A stretch of 64,000 nt of DNA from Chamaelirium japonicum (taxonomy: Eukaryota > Streptophyta > Magnoliopsida > Liliales > Melanthiaceae): NCBI GenBank assembly GCA_947650365.1, contig OX393557.1, positions 46,315,979 to 46,379,978 on the forward strand, given 5' to 3'. Positions 1 through 11,918 of the stretch are shown piece after piece (the stretch's first letter is position 1; every line of letters begins with the position of its first letter). Under the pieces are notes generated by a model. It saw only the letters and a program-made list of their open reading frames with translations. It was not told where the DNA came from and made no database searches. The translations under genes were made by a program, and so were the position numbers.

Positions 1-682
1 AGACGTGTAGTGTTTTACTAATCTTTATCCTGATATCAATGTCGTGGATTGGCATGTAGAATACAATCAATTCCAACAACAATGACCTAGGTGGTGTCTA
101 CTTATTACATGGCGAATCTCTTTAATAAACAGGGTACCTACCAAGGCTTTTGAGAAGCATATAAATACCATAGGAGTCAAGACTGTATTTTTCCGTTAGG
201 ACAAGTAGGAGATTGTTGTAGCCAGTGTGTCCTCAGCATGGATTTTCTAATTAGCATTACCAAATAATACCTTTGGTTAATGAATAACTATAATAGTATG
301 TGAAATCCACATAAAACAAAGACCCTAGGGAACACAATAGGCAACTGAGATGCATTGTGGGTCTATACTTGGGAGACCCAATGGACCAGTCCTATGTAGA
401 CCTAAACTTAGTTCACAGCTTTAGTAATGCTTGTCGCTTCATCAAGAATAAGTTATTGGTAGGTCGAGGGATACGGTGAAGTCTTCGTGTCATAGGGACG
501 TTGGATCCTCATTCACCTTGCCAAGTATAATAATTGTGTTGAACAGGAACCAGGATGGTACACGGATCAGTGGGTAAGACACTAGTGCATTAATCATTTT
601 ACCACTTTAGGTAATCAGTCTTTAACCCTGAGGAACCATGACTACTGGGTTAACCAGTTGTATGGTGCTCTAACGCACCAAT
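1..682. repeat. Non-coding repeat arm, inverted relative to about 3270-3800
   Basis: No convincing gene is present. The stretch from about 350 to 660 matches the reverse complement of about 3270-3560 at roughly 75-80% by eye. A shared conserved core reads 'ccctgaggaaccatgac', and matching blocks occur in the same order on both sides. It is probably the non-coding internal part of an LTR-type element present in both orientations. The family is not recognised. Confidence 0.5.
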
Positions 683-1256
683 TGTTGGAAATAAATCAGA
701 GGCGCAACGGAAGCCGGACTCGATCTTAGGATCGATACGGTGTGCGATACATTTTTAAAAATTTCTTAAGAAATAATCATATGCGCAAGATTAAAATGAA
801 ATGCAAACGAATCCCTATGGTCATCTATCGAAACACACCATAAATGTTATGCATGCAATTCAATAGATCTAGGGTTTTGTTTATTATACCTCCGTGCGGG
901 ATTTAACACCGCGATGTTAATCTTCCAAGTTGATGATGACGGAAGTATCCACGTGCGTGGGAGAAGCCTCGTTCTTCTTCGGGTACACCCGATCTCGCGA
1001 ATCGACTCGGATCCTTGCACTCCAATCTCTGAGTGCTTCGGAGTGCAAGCTTTCTCTTCTTCTTTATCACACCCACTCAATGAGGAGAAGATGATGAGAT
1101 GATGAAGATTTTCTCTTCACACCTTAGGTCAAACCCAAAGAATGAGAGAGATGAGTGCCCGAGAGAGAGAGGGAGGCCAAAACCGAACACAAGGGAGAAA
1201 GGGATCGGTCTTTCTCTTCAAAAATCTGAATGAGGCTCAGTTTTCCTTGCCTAATA

Positions 1257-1598
1257 TGTAACATCCGCCCCAAACACACAAGATTTTGTCCGCTTTGCCC
1301 GTGCCCGCACGAGAACTTCCCAGGGAGGTCACCCATCCTGGTACTACTCTCGCCCGAGCTCGCTTAACTACGGAGTTCTTACGAATTCCGTAGCGGCGCA
1401 CGGTTTTAAAACGCGTCTTCTATGTTTGGGAGGGGAAATTATATAAGTAGCTCAGGATCTCCTTCTCTCCAGGCAATGTGGGGCTAACTCATGGCCTTGT
1501 ACACCTCACCTCACCTCACCTCACCTCATCCATCTTGGCATTCCCGCCTCAGGAGTCTTGGCTCTTGGCTATTGGCCTATTGGATCTTGGTCGTCACA
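1257..1598 (-). repeat. Cassandra 3' LTR (element orientation)
   Basis: 342 bp and nearly identical to the other LTR. The polypurine tract of the element lies just beside it at about 1599-1612. Confidence 0.93.
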
Positions 1599-1678
1599 AT
1601 CCACCCCCCTTAGGGCTACACGTCCTCGTGTAGGGTTAGACCCCCCCATCCCGAGGAGAACCGGCTCTGATACCATTT

Positions 1679-2020
1679 TGTAACATCCGCCCCAAACACA
1701 CAAGATTTTGTCCGCTTTGCCCGTGCCCGCACGAGAACTTCCCAGGGTGGTCACCCATCCTGGTACTACTCTCGCCCGAGCTCGCTTAACTACGGAGTTC
1801 TTACGAATTCCGTAGCGGCGCACGGTTTTAAAACGCGTCTTCTATGTTTGGGAGGGGAAATTATATAAGTAGCTCAGGATCTCCTTCTCTCCAGGCAATA
1901 TGGGGCTAACTCATGGCCTTGTACACCTCACCTCACCTCACCTCACCTCATCCATCTTGGCATTCCCGCCTCAGGAGTCTTGGCTCTTGGCTATTGGCCT
2001 ATTGGATCTTGGTCGTCACA
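1679..2020 (-). repeat. Cassandra 5' LTR (element orientation)
   Basis: 342 bp with TG..CA ends, adjacent to the initiator-Met primer-binding site on the minus strand. Contains the 5S-like segment. Confidence 0.93.
1731..1826 (-). ncRNA. 5S rRNA-derived segment with Pol III control boxes inside the Cassandra LTR
   Basis: On the minus strand the sequence follows the 3' two thirds of plant 5S rRNA. It has a box A-like AGTTAAGCGAGCTCGGGCG, an intermediate element AGAGTAGTACC and a box C-like GATGGGTGACCTCC followed by CTGGGAAG. A second copy lies in the other LTR at about 1309-1404. It is not a host 5S gene because it is embedded in an LTR and lacks the 5S 5' end. In Cassandra these boxes are thought to drive Pol III transcription. 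Confidence 0.88.
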
Positions 2021-4621
2021 TAATATGTCTTGAAAACCGTGCCCCTCTCTCCCCTTGTCCATATGAACCATTCCCCCTTCTCTCTCTCTCATTAATCCTC
2101 AAAAATAAATGCCCACTATTGTATAGTTGTCATATTTGGTTTTGCAATTAAAGGGAATAGATTCAAATCATTTCAAATCTGAATTAAACCCTTTAAATAT
2201 GGATTTGATGGCCATGCATATTTTTCCTAATGGGGGGGTTGGCCATTAGGGCATGCGGGACATTTTGAAATGACCAAAATGCCCCCCATGCATCTAGTGG
2301 CCATCCACCTCATACCGGAGCATATATGCTCCACCTCAGTGCATGATAAAGTACTATAACACTTAGAGAACCTCATCCATACCTATTTAACATACCATAG
2401 AGCTTTGAATAGTGTTTTTACTATTTACTGGGGTGCCCTCAGTAAAACGTGGGGTGCCCCTATAGTAAAAATCACTAAATACACAGACCGTGCTCTAGTG
2501 CGACACGCACACACGGAATGAAATCCTTATGGCATTATGGCAACATCGTGTGTCTCTACACTACTCTGGGGTTGCCCCCTAGTGAACACACTTAGTCCTG
2601 TGCATCCACCATGCCCTAGTGCAATGCACTCATGGAAAACAGGACGATTAAGGCATTATTTCTTCAACTCGTATTGTACAGTGAGACAAGGAGAAAGTTA
2701 TGATCCGTAACGATCGTGGATAAGGTGGAACCTTCAGGGACTATGATTCATGGCTTCCAACCGGACCCGATCGACACACTACCCAAGTGTCCCTGTCAAC
2801 CCTCTAGGTCCCAGTTAACCTGCGTGGCCACCCAGAGTGCGACGCAAGCTGTACTCCAATTCTCCCAGACTTACTAAGCTCTCTCGCATACCCCTGCTCT
2901 CCGCTTAGATAGGTAATTAGATGTCCCTTCACTCGGTGCCATGTGTCAACTTGAGCGGTGGAGAGCACCGTCAGACTCAAGTGACCATATGACGCTAGGT
3001 TCCTTCCAGGTTGATTAACACATCGTACCTCCGATCATTTTGGCCAAACAACCGGATTCGGTCTAACAGCTCAACTGTTAACCACCAGGCCTGGTTTTAG
3101 TACGGTGTATGTCAGACCAAGGAACGCACCTCCCAATGGGGATGTGAATAGCCTGCAGGAGTGACATGCCGATGCAACGCCAGCTCAGCAACCCAGCACA
3201 CCGTGGTTTTGGGTCGTGGTTAGATCCCTCACACGTTGGTGAACCAAAGTTACCCAAACTGGTTAGTCCACCGGTCATGGTTCCTCAGGGTTTAGGACTT
3301 ATTACCCTAAGCAGAAACACGGCTATGTGCACCGGTGTCTGCTCACCGATCTGTGCACCGTGTTGGTTCTGTTCAGCCACAGACACTGTGCTTGGCAATG
3401 ACCATAGTGGAGAAACCCATGCTCTGTCATTCCAACAGCTTAACCTGATAGGGCGACCAACCCTAATCAGAACTGCGAACAATTTAGGCTAATAGTACTA
3501 ATCAACTGAGTCTCCCACTCAGATGAACCACTATACAGCCATGGCTCTTATCAGTTCAATATATAGAACACGTAGAATACGCACCAATTAAGCTATTCTA
3601 ATATAAATATCAACTCATTTATTAATCAACCATGGTTTTTACAAGCCCTAGACCATATCTTACTCAACACCAATGTGTGAGGACCCTCAAAATTCCAATA
3701 CCATAATGCGTTCGGTTATCCGGTTGGCGTCACATTAGCATGCCACTCCTACTGGTTATCCAACATCTAAAGATGGATGGATATATTCGATGAGTCAGAC
3801 TGTCCATACATTAAACCCAGGTTTGGTGATCGTCAGTTAGACTAACGGCACTTCGGTTTCTAGGCATAGCACCTGTGGTGTGTGGTGTTCTAGTTGACAA
3901 GTCATCGAATCAAGTCAAGTGACTGATCGAGTTTGAAGGTGCTTCCCACCTCCCAAGTTGAGTCATGGCACCAATATTGGAGGAATCAATGGTTACCATA
4001 TTAAAGTTGAGAACATGCTAGGTTACGAGGGAGTAACATAAGTTTAGGATTACTATAGTGCATCTCGCATAACATTCTGGGTTATCACGCGGGTTAATCG
4101 GATTTGAACTAATTAATGGAACTCTTTGTGTGATACCATAACAGTTAATTATGAATCCGATTGAAGTTAGAAATCCTAAGGTCTGAAGGTTTTACCTTGT
4201 TGTCACGTATATGAATTGTATACTCTGTCCAATTAGGCTGACTAGATATGAAGTACCACGATGAAGTGCATGCTTAAACACCGGAAGGCCATTCACATGT
4301 GTGTATGAGTCATAGGAGCATTTTCATAAAATATTTATTTATGGTCGTACACATATGGAATATGCGTATCAAATGAATCATAATAATTATAGGAGTTCAA
4401 AGGTGAAATTGGTTCACGATTTCATCGAGTATATATATCTCCTTCAACCATACAATAGAACCTTCTATAAAGAGCATTATTGTCCAAATTTATAAGAGGG
4501 GGGTGGCCATCTGTGTTGGGATAAGGCCAAGGAAATTTTGTCTACCCTTCTCTCCCTTGGATATACATGACCGATCAGCCCTCTTGCAGTTTGACCAAGT
4601 CAAACCCTATAGGGGGCCGAC

Positions 4622-4632
4622 CATATATATAA
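4622..4632 (+). promoter_or_regulatory. TATA-like motif in LTR-derived sequence
   Basis: TATATATAAAT is followed about 30-130 bp downstream by a leader-like stretch rich in CT and then A/G. This would fit the promoter and R region of a plus-strand LTR ending at 5435. Position and motif only. Confidence 0.3.
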
Positions 4633-5435
4633 ATGGAGAGAGAGTGGGGCTGCCCCCTTGAGTGTGCCACCTCCCAAACCCTAGTCGTCCCCTCTCAAGG
4701 TCTCTCTCCCTCTTTGTGGTTTCGGCTAAGAAAAATAAAGGAAGAACAAAAAGAAAAAGAAGGAAAGGGAAGAAGAAGAGAAAAGAAAACAAAGGAACCT
4801 CGGGTGTAGGGCTACTTCGTTTTCTTCATTGCAAAACTGGTGGTGGTGGGCTCGTTGGCTTTGTACCTAGAGGTAAGTCATCGAGGGTTCCTTCCTTTGC
4901 GAAAGACTTGGTATTGTCCGATAGTTTCTTTCGTTCCTCGATAGGGAGATCATCGTCATCTCCAATGCTTCATCAAGAGGCAACATTGACAAATTCTGCA
5001 GCCCAAATTTTGCTGGACAGACATACTCTCTGAGAATTATTTCCAGAGATCCAAAACTCGGATTTAGGTTGCTCCACCTCTAGTTGTTTGGTATTGAAGT
5101 CCCCGGTGTCTTGTAAAATTTTCATGGCAATTAGAACAATAGAGAAAAATTGACGGCGATTTTACTAGACATCTCAACATGAGGCTTCCATGGAATTTGT
5201 TCACCTTGGATAAAAGATCCTGATAAGATGACCTATCGAACCCTTAATTGTAGTAATTCATACTAGTTAGTCTTCGTAAATATTTCATAAATCTTAAATC
5301 GTAGATTGACTTTAGAGGTTCATGTTATCTCATGTGTGCATAGTTTAGTTTGCTGCAAATCTAACGGAAACACGTGCTATTAATTTGAGCAATTTATTCG
5401 AAAGCTTCCGCTACGGCGCTCCATGATTTCCAACA

Positions 5436-6009
<574 letters not shown>

Positions 6010-6370
6010 AGTAGTGATACATTGCGGTCGGATAACGTGCGGCTTAACGTGCAGCCACCCCCTTCGGAGGTATTTTTGGAATTTTTTTTTGAGGGATTGA
6101 TCACCCACCCTTGGATTGGACACACAAAAAATTTCAGCCCGATCCAAGACTTGTAGGCCGTCCAAAGGTGTTGACCTTTTATCGGTCGTTGATTTTTTTC
6201 GCCATTTTGATCAACACATTTGGACGGCCTACAGGTCTTGGATCGGGCTGAAATTTTTTATATGTCCAATCCAAGGGTAGGTGATCAATCCCAAAAAGAA
6301 AAATCCGAAAATACCCCCGAAGGTGGTGCCGCACGTTAAGTCCGCACGTTACCCGACCGCAATGTATCAC

Positions 6371-6374
<4 letters not shown>
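6010..6374. mobile_element. Fold-back MITE family A, copy 1 (in (TA)n)
   Basis: 365 bp that is almost one long inverted repeat. It begins AGTAGTGATACATTGCGG and ends with the complement. The arms include a GGATTGATCACCC-type block and a block around CAGCCCGATCCAAGAC that pairs across a short loop near 6185-6200. (TA)n borders it on both sides. No coding capacity. Two more copies lie at 41990 and 47826. Its architecture resembles Micron-type MITEs of rice, which insert in TA microsatellites; membership of that family is inferred. Confidence 0.85.

Positions 6375-6462
<88 letters not shown>
6375..6462. repeat. (TA)n microsatellite
   Basis: About 88 bp of TA between fold-back elements A1 and G. 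Confidence 0.95.
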
Positions 6463-6760
6463 TAGAATGTTTAGAATGAGCTGATTTTTTTTTAGGGTGA
6501 TCACCTTACCTTAGATAGAATGTCCACAAAAAATCAAAGCATTCTAAAACTTGTTGGGGCATCAAATGCTAGAAGCTTTATTGGCCATCCATTTTAACCT
6601 TTAAATTAAAAATCATATTTGATGTCTCTAGAAGTTTTAGAATGAGCCAATTTTTTGCTAGGGTCCTATCTACGATAGGGTGATCATCCTCATAAAAATT
6701 CAAAACATTCTAAATATTCTAGGGTTACTAACTCACCATATGTTATAGGGTACTCCCTAT

Positions 6761-6763
<3 letters not shown>
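6463..6763. mobile_element. Fold-back element type G between (TA)n tracts
   Basis: About 300 bp, AT-rich, non-coding and flanked by TA tracts. Internal imperfect inverted blocks are centred on 'tagaatgagc' motifs and on GGTGATCA-type blocks. The overall plan resembles elements A, C and H, although the outer ends are less symmetrical. It may be a decayed copy. Confidence 0.5.

Positions 6764-6819
<56 letters not shown>
6764..6819. repeat. (TA)n microsatellite
   Basis: About 56 bp of TA between elements G and H. Confidence 0.95.
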
Positions 6820-6822
<3 letters not shown>

Positions 6823-7141
6823 GGGCTGTTACAGTGAGCTGTGGGCTGCCGGGGGGAAAAGTGAGCTGCGGGTATTTTGACCCCCCAATAAGTTATGGAA
6901 TTTGATGAAATTTGGTGAGGTTGTTGCCTAGGATCAGATGATCATCCTCACCAATTTTCATCAAATTTCAAAACTTCTAGGGGGGTCAAATGATCGAAGC
7001 AATTTTAACGGTAACTACGGACGACAGAAATTGGCCGGCTGACAGCCCATTTGGGCATTTGGGCTGTCAGCTCACAGCCCTCCGATCTTTATCAACCATC
7101 GTCCGTTTAAAAAAAAAAAAACACCAAATCCAAACCACTAT

Positions 7142-7142
<1 letters not shown>

Positions 7143-7223
<81 letters not shown>
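7143..7223. repeat. (CT)n microsatellite
   Basis: About 40 CT units inside fold-back element H. Confidence 0.95.
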
Positions 7224-7225
<2 letters not shown>

Positions 7226-7236
7226 TCGCTGAAGAA

Positions 7237-7690
7237 ACCCGACCCTGACCCCTGCGCCCCCGTTCCCCTCCGGCGCTGCGCCCGTCTCCGACCCCGGTCC
7301 CCTCCGACCCCGGCGGCTGCGCGGCCCTCCGGCCCGGTCCCCCTCTGACCCTGGTCCCCTTCGACCCCGGCAGCTGCGCCCCCTCCGACCGCCCTGCGCG
7401 CCGTCCCTCCGGCCCCGGTCCCCTCTGGGGCTGCGGCCGCCTCCGACCCCAGTCCCCTCCGCGCCGTCCCTCCGGCCCCGGTCCCCTCCGGCGCTGCGCC
7501 CGCCTCCGACCCCGATCCCCTCCGGCGCTGCGCCCACCTCCGACCCCGGTCCCCTCCGACCCCGGCGGCTGCGCTGGCCTCCGGCCCGGCCCCCTCCGAC
7601 CCCAGTCCCCTCCGACCGCCCTGCGCGCCGTCCCCCGACCCTGCGCGCCGTCCTCCGACCCCGGCGGTGCGCCGTTCCCCGGACGGATCT
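7237..7690. repeat. GC-rich degenerate minisatellite
   Basis: Repeats of motifs such as CCCCTCCGACCCCGG and GGCGCTGCGCC in irregular units of about 15-45 bp. It lies inside element H. Long frames here are proline/glycine/arginine-rich artefacts. Confidence 0.75.
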
Positions 7691-7854
7691 GGTGCCGGTG
7701 CCGGGGGGGCAGGGTTGGCGCTACCGCTGCCGCGCGCGAGAGAGAGGAATAGGGAGATTCTGGTGTTTTTATCTTTCTTTTAAACGGACGGTGGTTGATC
7801 AAGATCGGAGGACTGTGAGCTGACAGCCCAAATGGGCTGTCAGCTCATACCCCG

Positions 7855-8140
<286 letters not shown>

Positions 8141-8234
<94 letters not shown>
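8141..8234. repeat. (TA)n(GA)n microsatellite
   Basis: About 68 bp TA and 26 bp GA between fold-back elements E and D. Confidence 0.95.
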
Positions 8235-8235
<1 letters not shown>

Positions 8236-8717
8236 GCATGCTTGGTTGCGCTGTGCGCTGCCGAACCAGATATGCGCTGCGCACACTGGCCGTCCGATTC
8301 GGGACGATCAAACGGCCCGGCTGATTCCCGCTCCTGCTCCCGCACCGCACCGCACCGCTCCCGCAACCGTCGGATCGGATCGGATTTGAGATCGAGCGGC
8401 CGCTGCACATTTCGCTGTTACTGTAGCGGCTACAGTAATAGCGAAATGTGTTACGGGCCGTTCGATCGAAGGGTTTGATGGGAATCGAGTGGCCAGAAAC
8501 ACATTTCGCTGTTACTGTAGCCGCTACAGTAACAGCGAAATGTGCAGCGGCCGCTCGATCTCAAATCCGATCCGATCCGACGGTTGCAGGAACGGTGCGG
8601 TGCAGGCTGTGCGGGAGCGGGAGCGGGAATCAGCCGGGCCGTTTGATCGTCCCGGATCGGACGGCCCGTGTGCGCAGCGCACATCTGGTTCGGCAGCGCG
8701 CAGCGCAACCAAGCATG

Positions 8718-8719
<2 letters not shown>
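8235..8719. mobile_element. Fold-back element type D, near-perfect 485-bp palindrome
   Basis: Begins GGCATGCTTGGTTGCGCTG and ends with its exact complement; the inverted arms run almost the full length (about 240 bp each). Each arm carries its own inner palindrome built on ATTTCGCTGTTACTGTAG and its complement, so the unit has nested symmetry. (TA)n borders both sides. GC-rich and non-coding; the reading frames seen across it are mirror images of each other. Confidence 0.85.

Positions 8720-8760
<41 letters not shown>
8720..8760. repeat. (TA)n microsatellite
   Basis: About 41 bp of TA, the right border of element D. Confidence 0.95.
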
Positions 8761-8762
<2 letters not shown>

Positions 8763-9620
8763 ATTGGCATTATTGGCTTAGGGTGTACGTATTTGGAGAG
8801 AGGTGTTGAAACTTGGAGGTTGCCGTTACCTTTGGCAAACTGTGACTTGTAGATAGTTGCACACTTGCACCCTAATAGTTAAGGTCCAATTGGTTATATA
8901 GTTCAAATATAGGAACTAGAATCTTAATTTTTTTACGAACTAATCCAATCCCTGTATTTTAGCGTGGAGTCACAATTTTTTTTAAAAAGGCAAAAAAAAC
9001 ACTTCCTTCAAGAGGATGAAGTAAGGATGGACTTCCTTGGTGTTAGATTAAGATCAGATCGAGGATTATCGGAGTACCTACACATACTGAAGGTATCATA
9101 TGAGGTACCAAAAATATACCGCTAAATATTTGAAAGAAATACGGTCCATGTCAATAATCTCCAACGCACAGGTATGGAGAACATGTAACATCTCCCCAAT
9201 ACATATAAATTGTGTGCATAATTTGGTACGGACACGCATAGAGATATACCAGGAAACTCTCGGAGTCCCAAGAACCAGAACCGGAAGAGGAGGCACTCGG
9301 ACATCTTGTTGAGTCATAACTCATGATCAGTCTACCCAGGACTCCCTAGGCATATGCCCGAGCCATCGGACACGCAGAAGGTCATCAACAAGATCGCGTG
9401 TCTTGGGCCCCTGCGCCAAGATCGAACGCCTACCTACAGATACCATTCTACCACGACATGATCCAGGCCTGGGGAGAGGCACACTCCAACCCTAATCGAG
9501 TCCCGAGAATAACTCAACCACCCCCAAAGCTTTGGACCGGACCGAAGAGCCCAATGGGCCAATCCGGACTTGACATATTTACACCGGGCCTGGCCCGTCG
9601 AAGGATTTTAGGCCCGGCCA
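8761..9620. other. No gene recognised
   Basis: AT-rich sequence, then from about 9230 a moderately GC-rich stretch with short open frames of up to about 77 residues and no domain I recognise. It may be decayed transposon sequence. Confidence 0.4.
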
Positions 9621-9628
9621 GCTACAGT

Positions 9629-10064
9629 TAGGGGTGGCAATCCTTGACCCGACCCGAAGTTAGCAAGTTTGGGTTTTGCCTAAACGGGTTCGGGTCATAA
9701 ATGGGTCAACCCAATTGACCCGTTTATTTAATGGGTCGGGTTCGGGTTTGTACTTATAACCTGATTGACCCGACTTGATCCGTTTACCAAATGGGTCATG
9801 TCAACCCGAACCAACCCGGCCCAATCCGACCCGTCTTGACCCAACCCGACAGATTTACATGGGTTCTGTTAGCCCAACCCAACCCGACACGACCCGACCT
9901 ATTTAGTAAACGGGTAAAACGGGTCGGGTCGGTTCAACCCGTTTATTAGGTGGGTCGGGTTTGGGTTTAAGTTTTTGACCCGTTTATTAAACGGGTCAGG
10001 TTCGGGTTTGGTGTTTTGCTCTTATACCTATGTCTCAACCCGACCCGGCCCATGGCCACCCCTA
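9629..10064. mobile_element. hAT-type MITE ('gacccg' family), copy 1
   Basis: 436 bp bounded by terminal inverted repeats TAGGGGTGGC / GCCACCCCTA and a perfect 8-bp duplication 'gctacagt' (9621-9628 and 10065-10072). The interior is made of degenerate GGGTCGGGT / GACCCGACCC motifs. An 8-bp duplication with this TIR is the hAT pattern. Non-coding. Related copies lie at 22240 and 63184. Confidence 0.9.
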
Positions 10065-10533
10065 GCTACAGTGGAGAGGTAATGAGTACATATGCTACAA
10101 TCCACAGCCTCTTCCAAGCAACAGTGCCAATTTCTGGCGTTTTAGACATGGCCTGCATAGCACAACCCATATCGCATACACCGCCGTACGTGAAGCGGAC
10201 GAGCCGCCAGCAAAGGTTAGTGATGATGCTGCTGCTGCTTATCACTACTTGCACGGCCGAAGGTATCTTATTGCGACGCACTCTCTATTTGGTTAATTCA
10301 TCCCCTACAATTTTCCCTGGCAAGGGCCATGTGTCCCGGCGAGGAGGAGAGTGCAGGAGTCCCTTTCACACTCGCAGGTGCCTGTTATACTACCCTCTGT
10401 GTCAAGGGTAGCTGTTATGTAATGATGCACTGGATAGCAACGTGGGCCTACTGTGGCCCTCGTGTGGGTTTCAAATTTTGAAATCACCCCACACCAAGTC
10501 CCAGTCCCCGCAGGATTAGCTTATTCATTCTAA

Positions 10534-11478
10534 GGTAAATTACACTTTGCCCCCCATGAAGTTTAGCTCAAAACACTTAACCCCTCTATAGTTAATAAAC
10601 TGCATTTTAACCCCCTCTAATTCAGTTTTGATGGAAATATTTTCAGTACATCCTGAGTACGTGACAATCGTTGCCCAGAGCCTATCAGCATGCTCATAGT
10701 GCTGGGGCCACTACCCCCATGTGCTGGGGTCTACAACTAAGGATGGGACTCTGGCGAGTTGAAGGGTCTACCCATGCCCAACCCGACTTGCACAAATCTT
10801 AACTCGTTTTGCCCGTGGAACCCGTGGAACCCCAACCCGTGCTTGCCCATTCTAGTTGTTCGGGTTGCCCAATTTGCAAAATAATGGACGGATTGAACGG
10901 GTTGTCCAATTAAAAATGCTTGTGCACATAAATAGATGGAAAAAAAAAACCAACATATTTTTTAATTGCATAAAAAAAATCTTTGATTTGTATAATGAAA
11001 AAATAAAATCCAACCCATATTCTCACATATTTCAAACGAATTCTTAGCCTTCAACATCAAACAGACAGTCTTTGATTTTTATAAAATAAAAAAAAAAAAA
11101 CTACCAAAGCATTCAACCTTAGTGTATCGCCTCCTTGGGTTGGGAAGATCAGTGTCCAAATACGTCCAAATTGAAATCGGATTGATCTTTTTTTGTCCAT
11201 GCTTTTAACCGGCTTTGCCCATGTTTGTCCATTGTTCGGGTTGGACGGGTCGGGCTCGGGTCAAACCCGCCCAAGTCCCACCGCTACCTGCTACCCCATA
11301 CCTCTTGTATCATAGTGGGTCCCATAATTATACTGTACGCAGGATGTGCAATCAAGCAGTTGACAAAAGAGGTATCGTGCTAACATTTCAAATTTTAGGG
11401 AACGATATGGAACAAAGTAAACCACAGGGGGTAAAGTGTTTTAGAGCTAAACTTCAAGGGGCAAAGTGTAATTTACCC
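10534..11478. mobile_element. Non-coding TIR element (GGTAAATTACACTTTGCCCC)
   Basis: Terminal inverted repeats of about 45-50 bp begin GGTAAATTACACTTTGCCCC and recur as the complement at the right end. No clear target duplication is visible (flanks 'cattctaa' and 'cgggaata'). The middle (about 10740-11286) looks like a second hAT-like unit: it starts and ends with GGTGGGACT-like motifs and holds 'cccgacccg' runs, so this is probably a nested insertion. A transposase is not seen. Confidence 0.65.
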
Positions 11479-11842
11479 GGGAATAAAATAGGCATTTATG
11501 AAAGTAAAAGGTGTTAGAGAAGAGAATCTCTTCAAACCCCCCCAAGTCCACACGTACGACTTTCCCGTCTTCACTGACACACCCCCCATCAGGAGTGATT
11601 ATACTACTCATCTAACACTTTGTATTCTTTCCTCACTCTGTACACCCCCAAAGAGAGCGAATCTCGCTCTCACCTTCCCCTAATCCCTACAAACGAACCC
11701 AAACGCACGCTAGCTGACACCGGAGGAGCCCAGCCCTATGCACCCACGTCGGAATCTGGGTCCAAACCCTCACCCACCCACCCTCTTCTCTCAGTTCTGG
11801 ACGACCTCTAGCTTTTCTCATCCCCCATTATCCTATTCCAAC

Positions 11843-11918
<76 letters not shown>

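Larger units (their letters stand above)
1257..2020 (-). mobile_element. Cassandra TRIM (5S-bearing terminal-repeat element), complete
   Basis: Two 342-bp direct repeats (1257-1598 and 1679-2020) flank only 80 bp. A 5-bp duplication 'taata' sits on both sides (1252-1256 and 2021-2025). Read on -, the LTR begins TGTGACGACC and ends TGTTACA. Next come a primer-binding site TGGTATCAGAGC (1675-1664, initiator Met tRNA type) and a G-rich polypurine tract just before the other LTR. The LTRs carry 5S rRNA-like sequence, which is diagnostic for Cassandra. The two LTRs differ at about two sites, suggesting insertion within a few hundred thousand years at usual plant rates. It encodes no protein, as is normal for the family, and looks whole. 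Confidence 0.95.
683..5435. mobile_element. LTR-derived segment with TGTTGGAAAT...ATTTCCAACA ends (candidate)
   Basis: The segment starts with TGTTGGAAAT and ends with ATTTCCAACA. Next to these lie further complementary end motifs (GCGCAACGGAAGC near the left end, GCTTCCGCTACGGCGC near the right end), typical of Copia-type LTR ends. No open frame of note lies inside and the flanking five bases do not match. It could be one large non-coding LTR-type unit or two different LTR fragments back to back. A Cassandra element is inserted in it. The family is not identified; this is a fossil call. Confidence 0.35.

Noticed and set aside
1309-1404. Possible functional 5S rRNA gene
   Set aside because: Only the later part of 5S is present, and it lies inside both LTRs of a Cassandra element.
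7067-7802. Frames of 156 and 231 residues rich in Gly/Arg/Pro on the minus strand
   Set aside because: They read through a GC-rich minisatellite and a (CT)n tract inside a fold-back element, and have no domain or gene structure.
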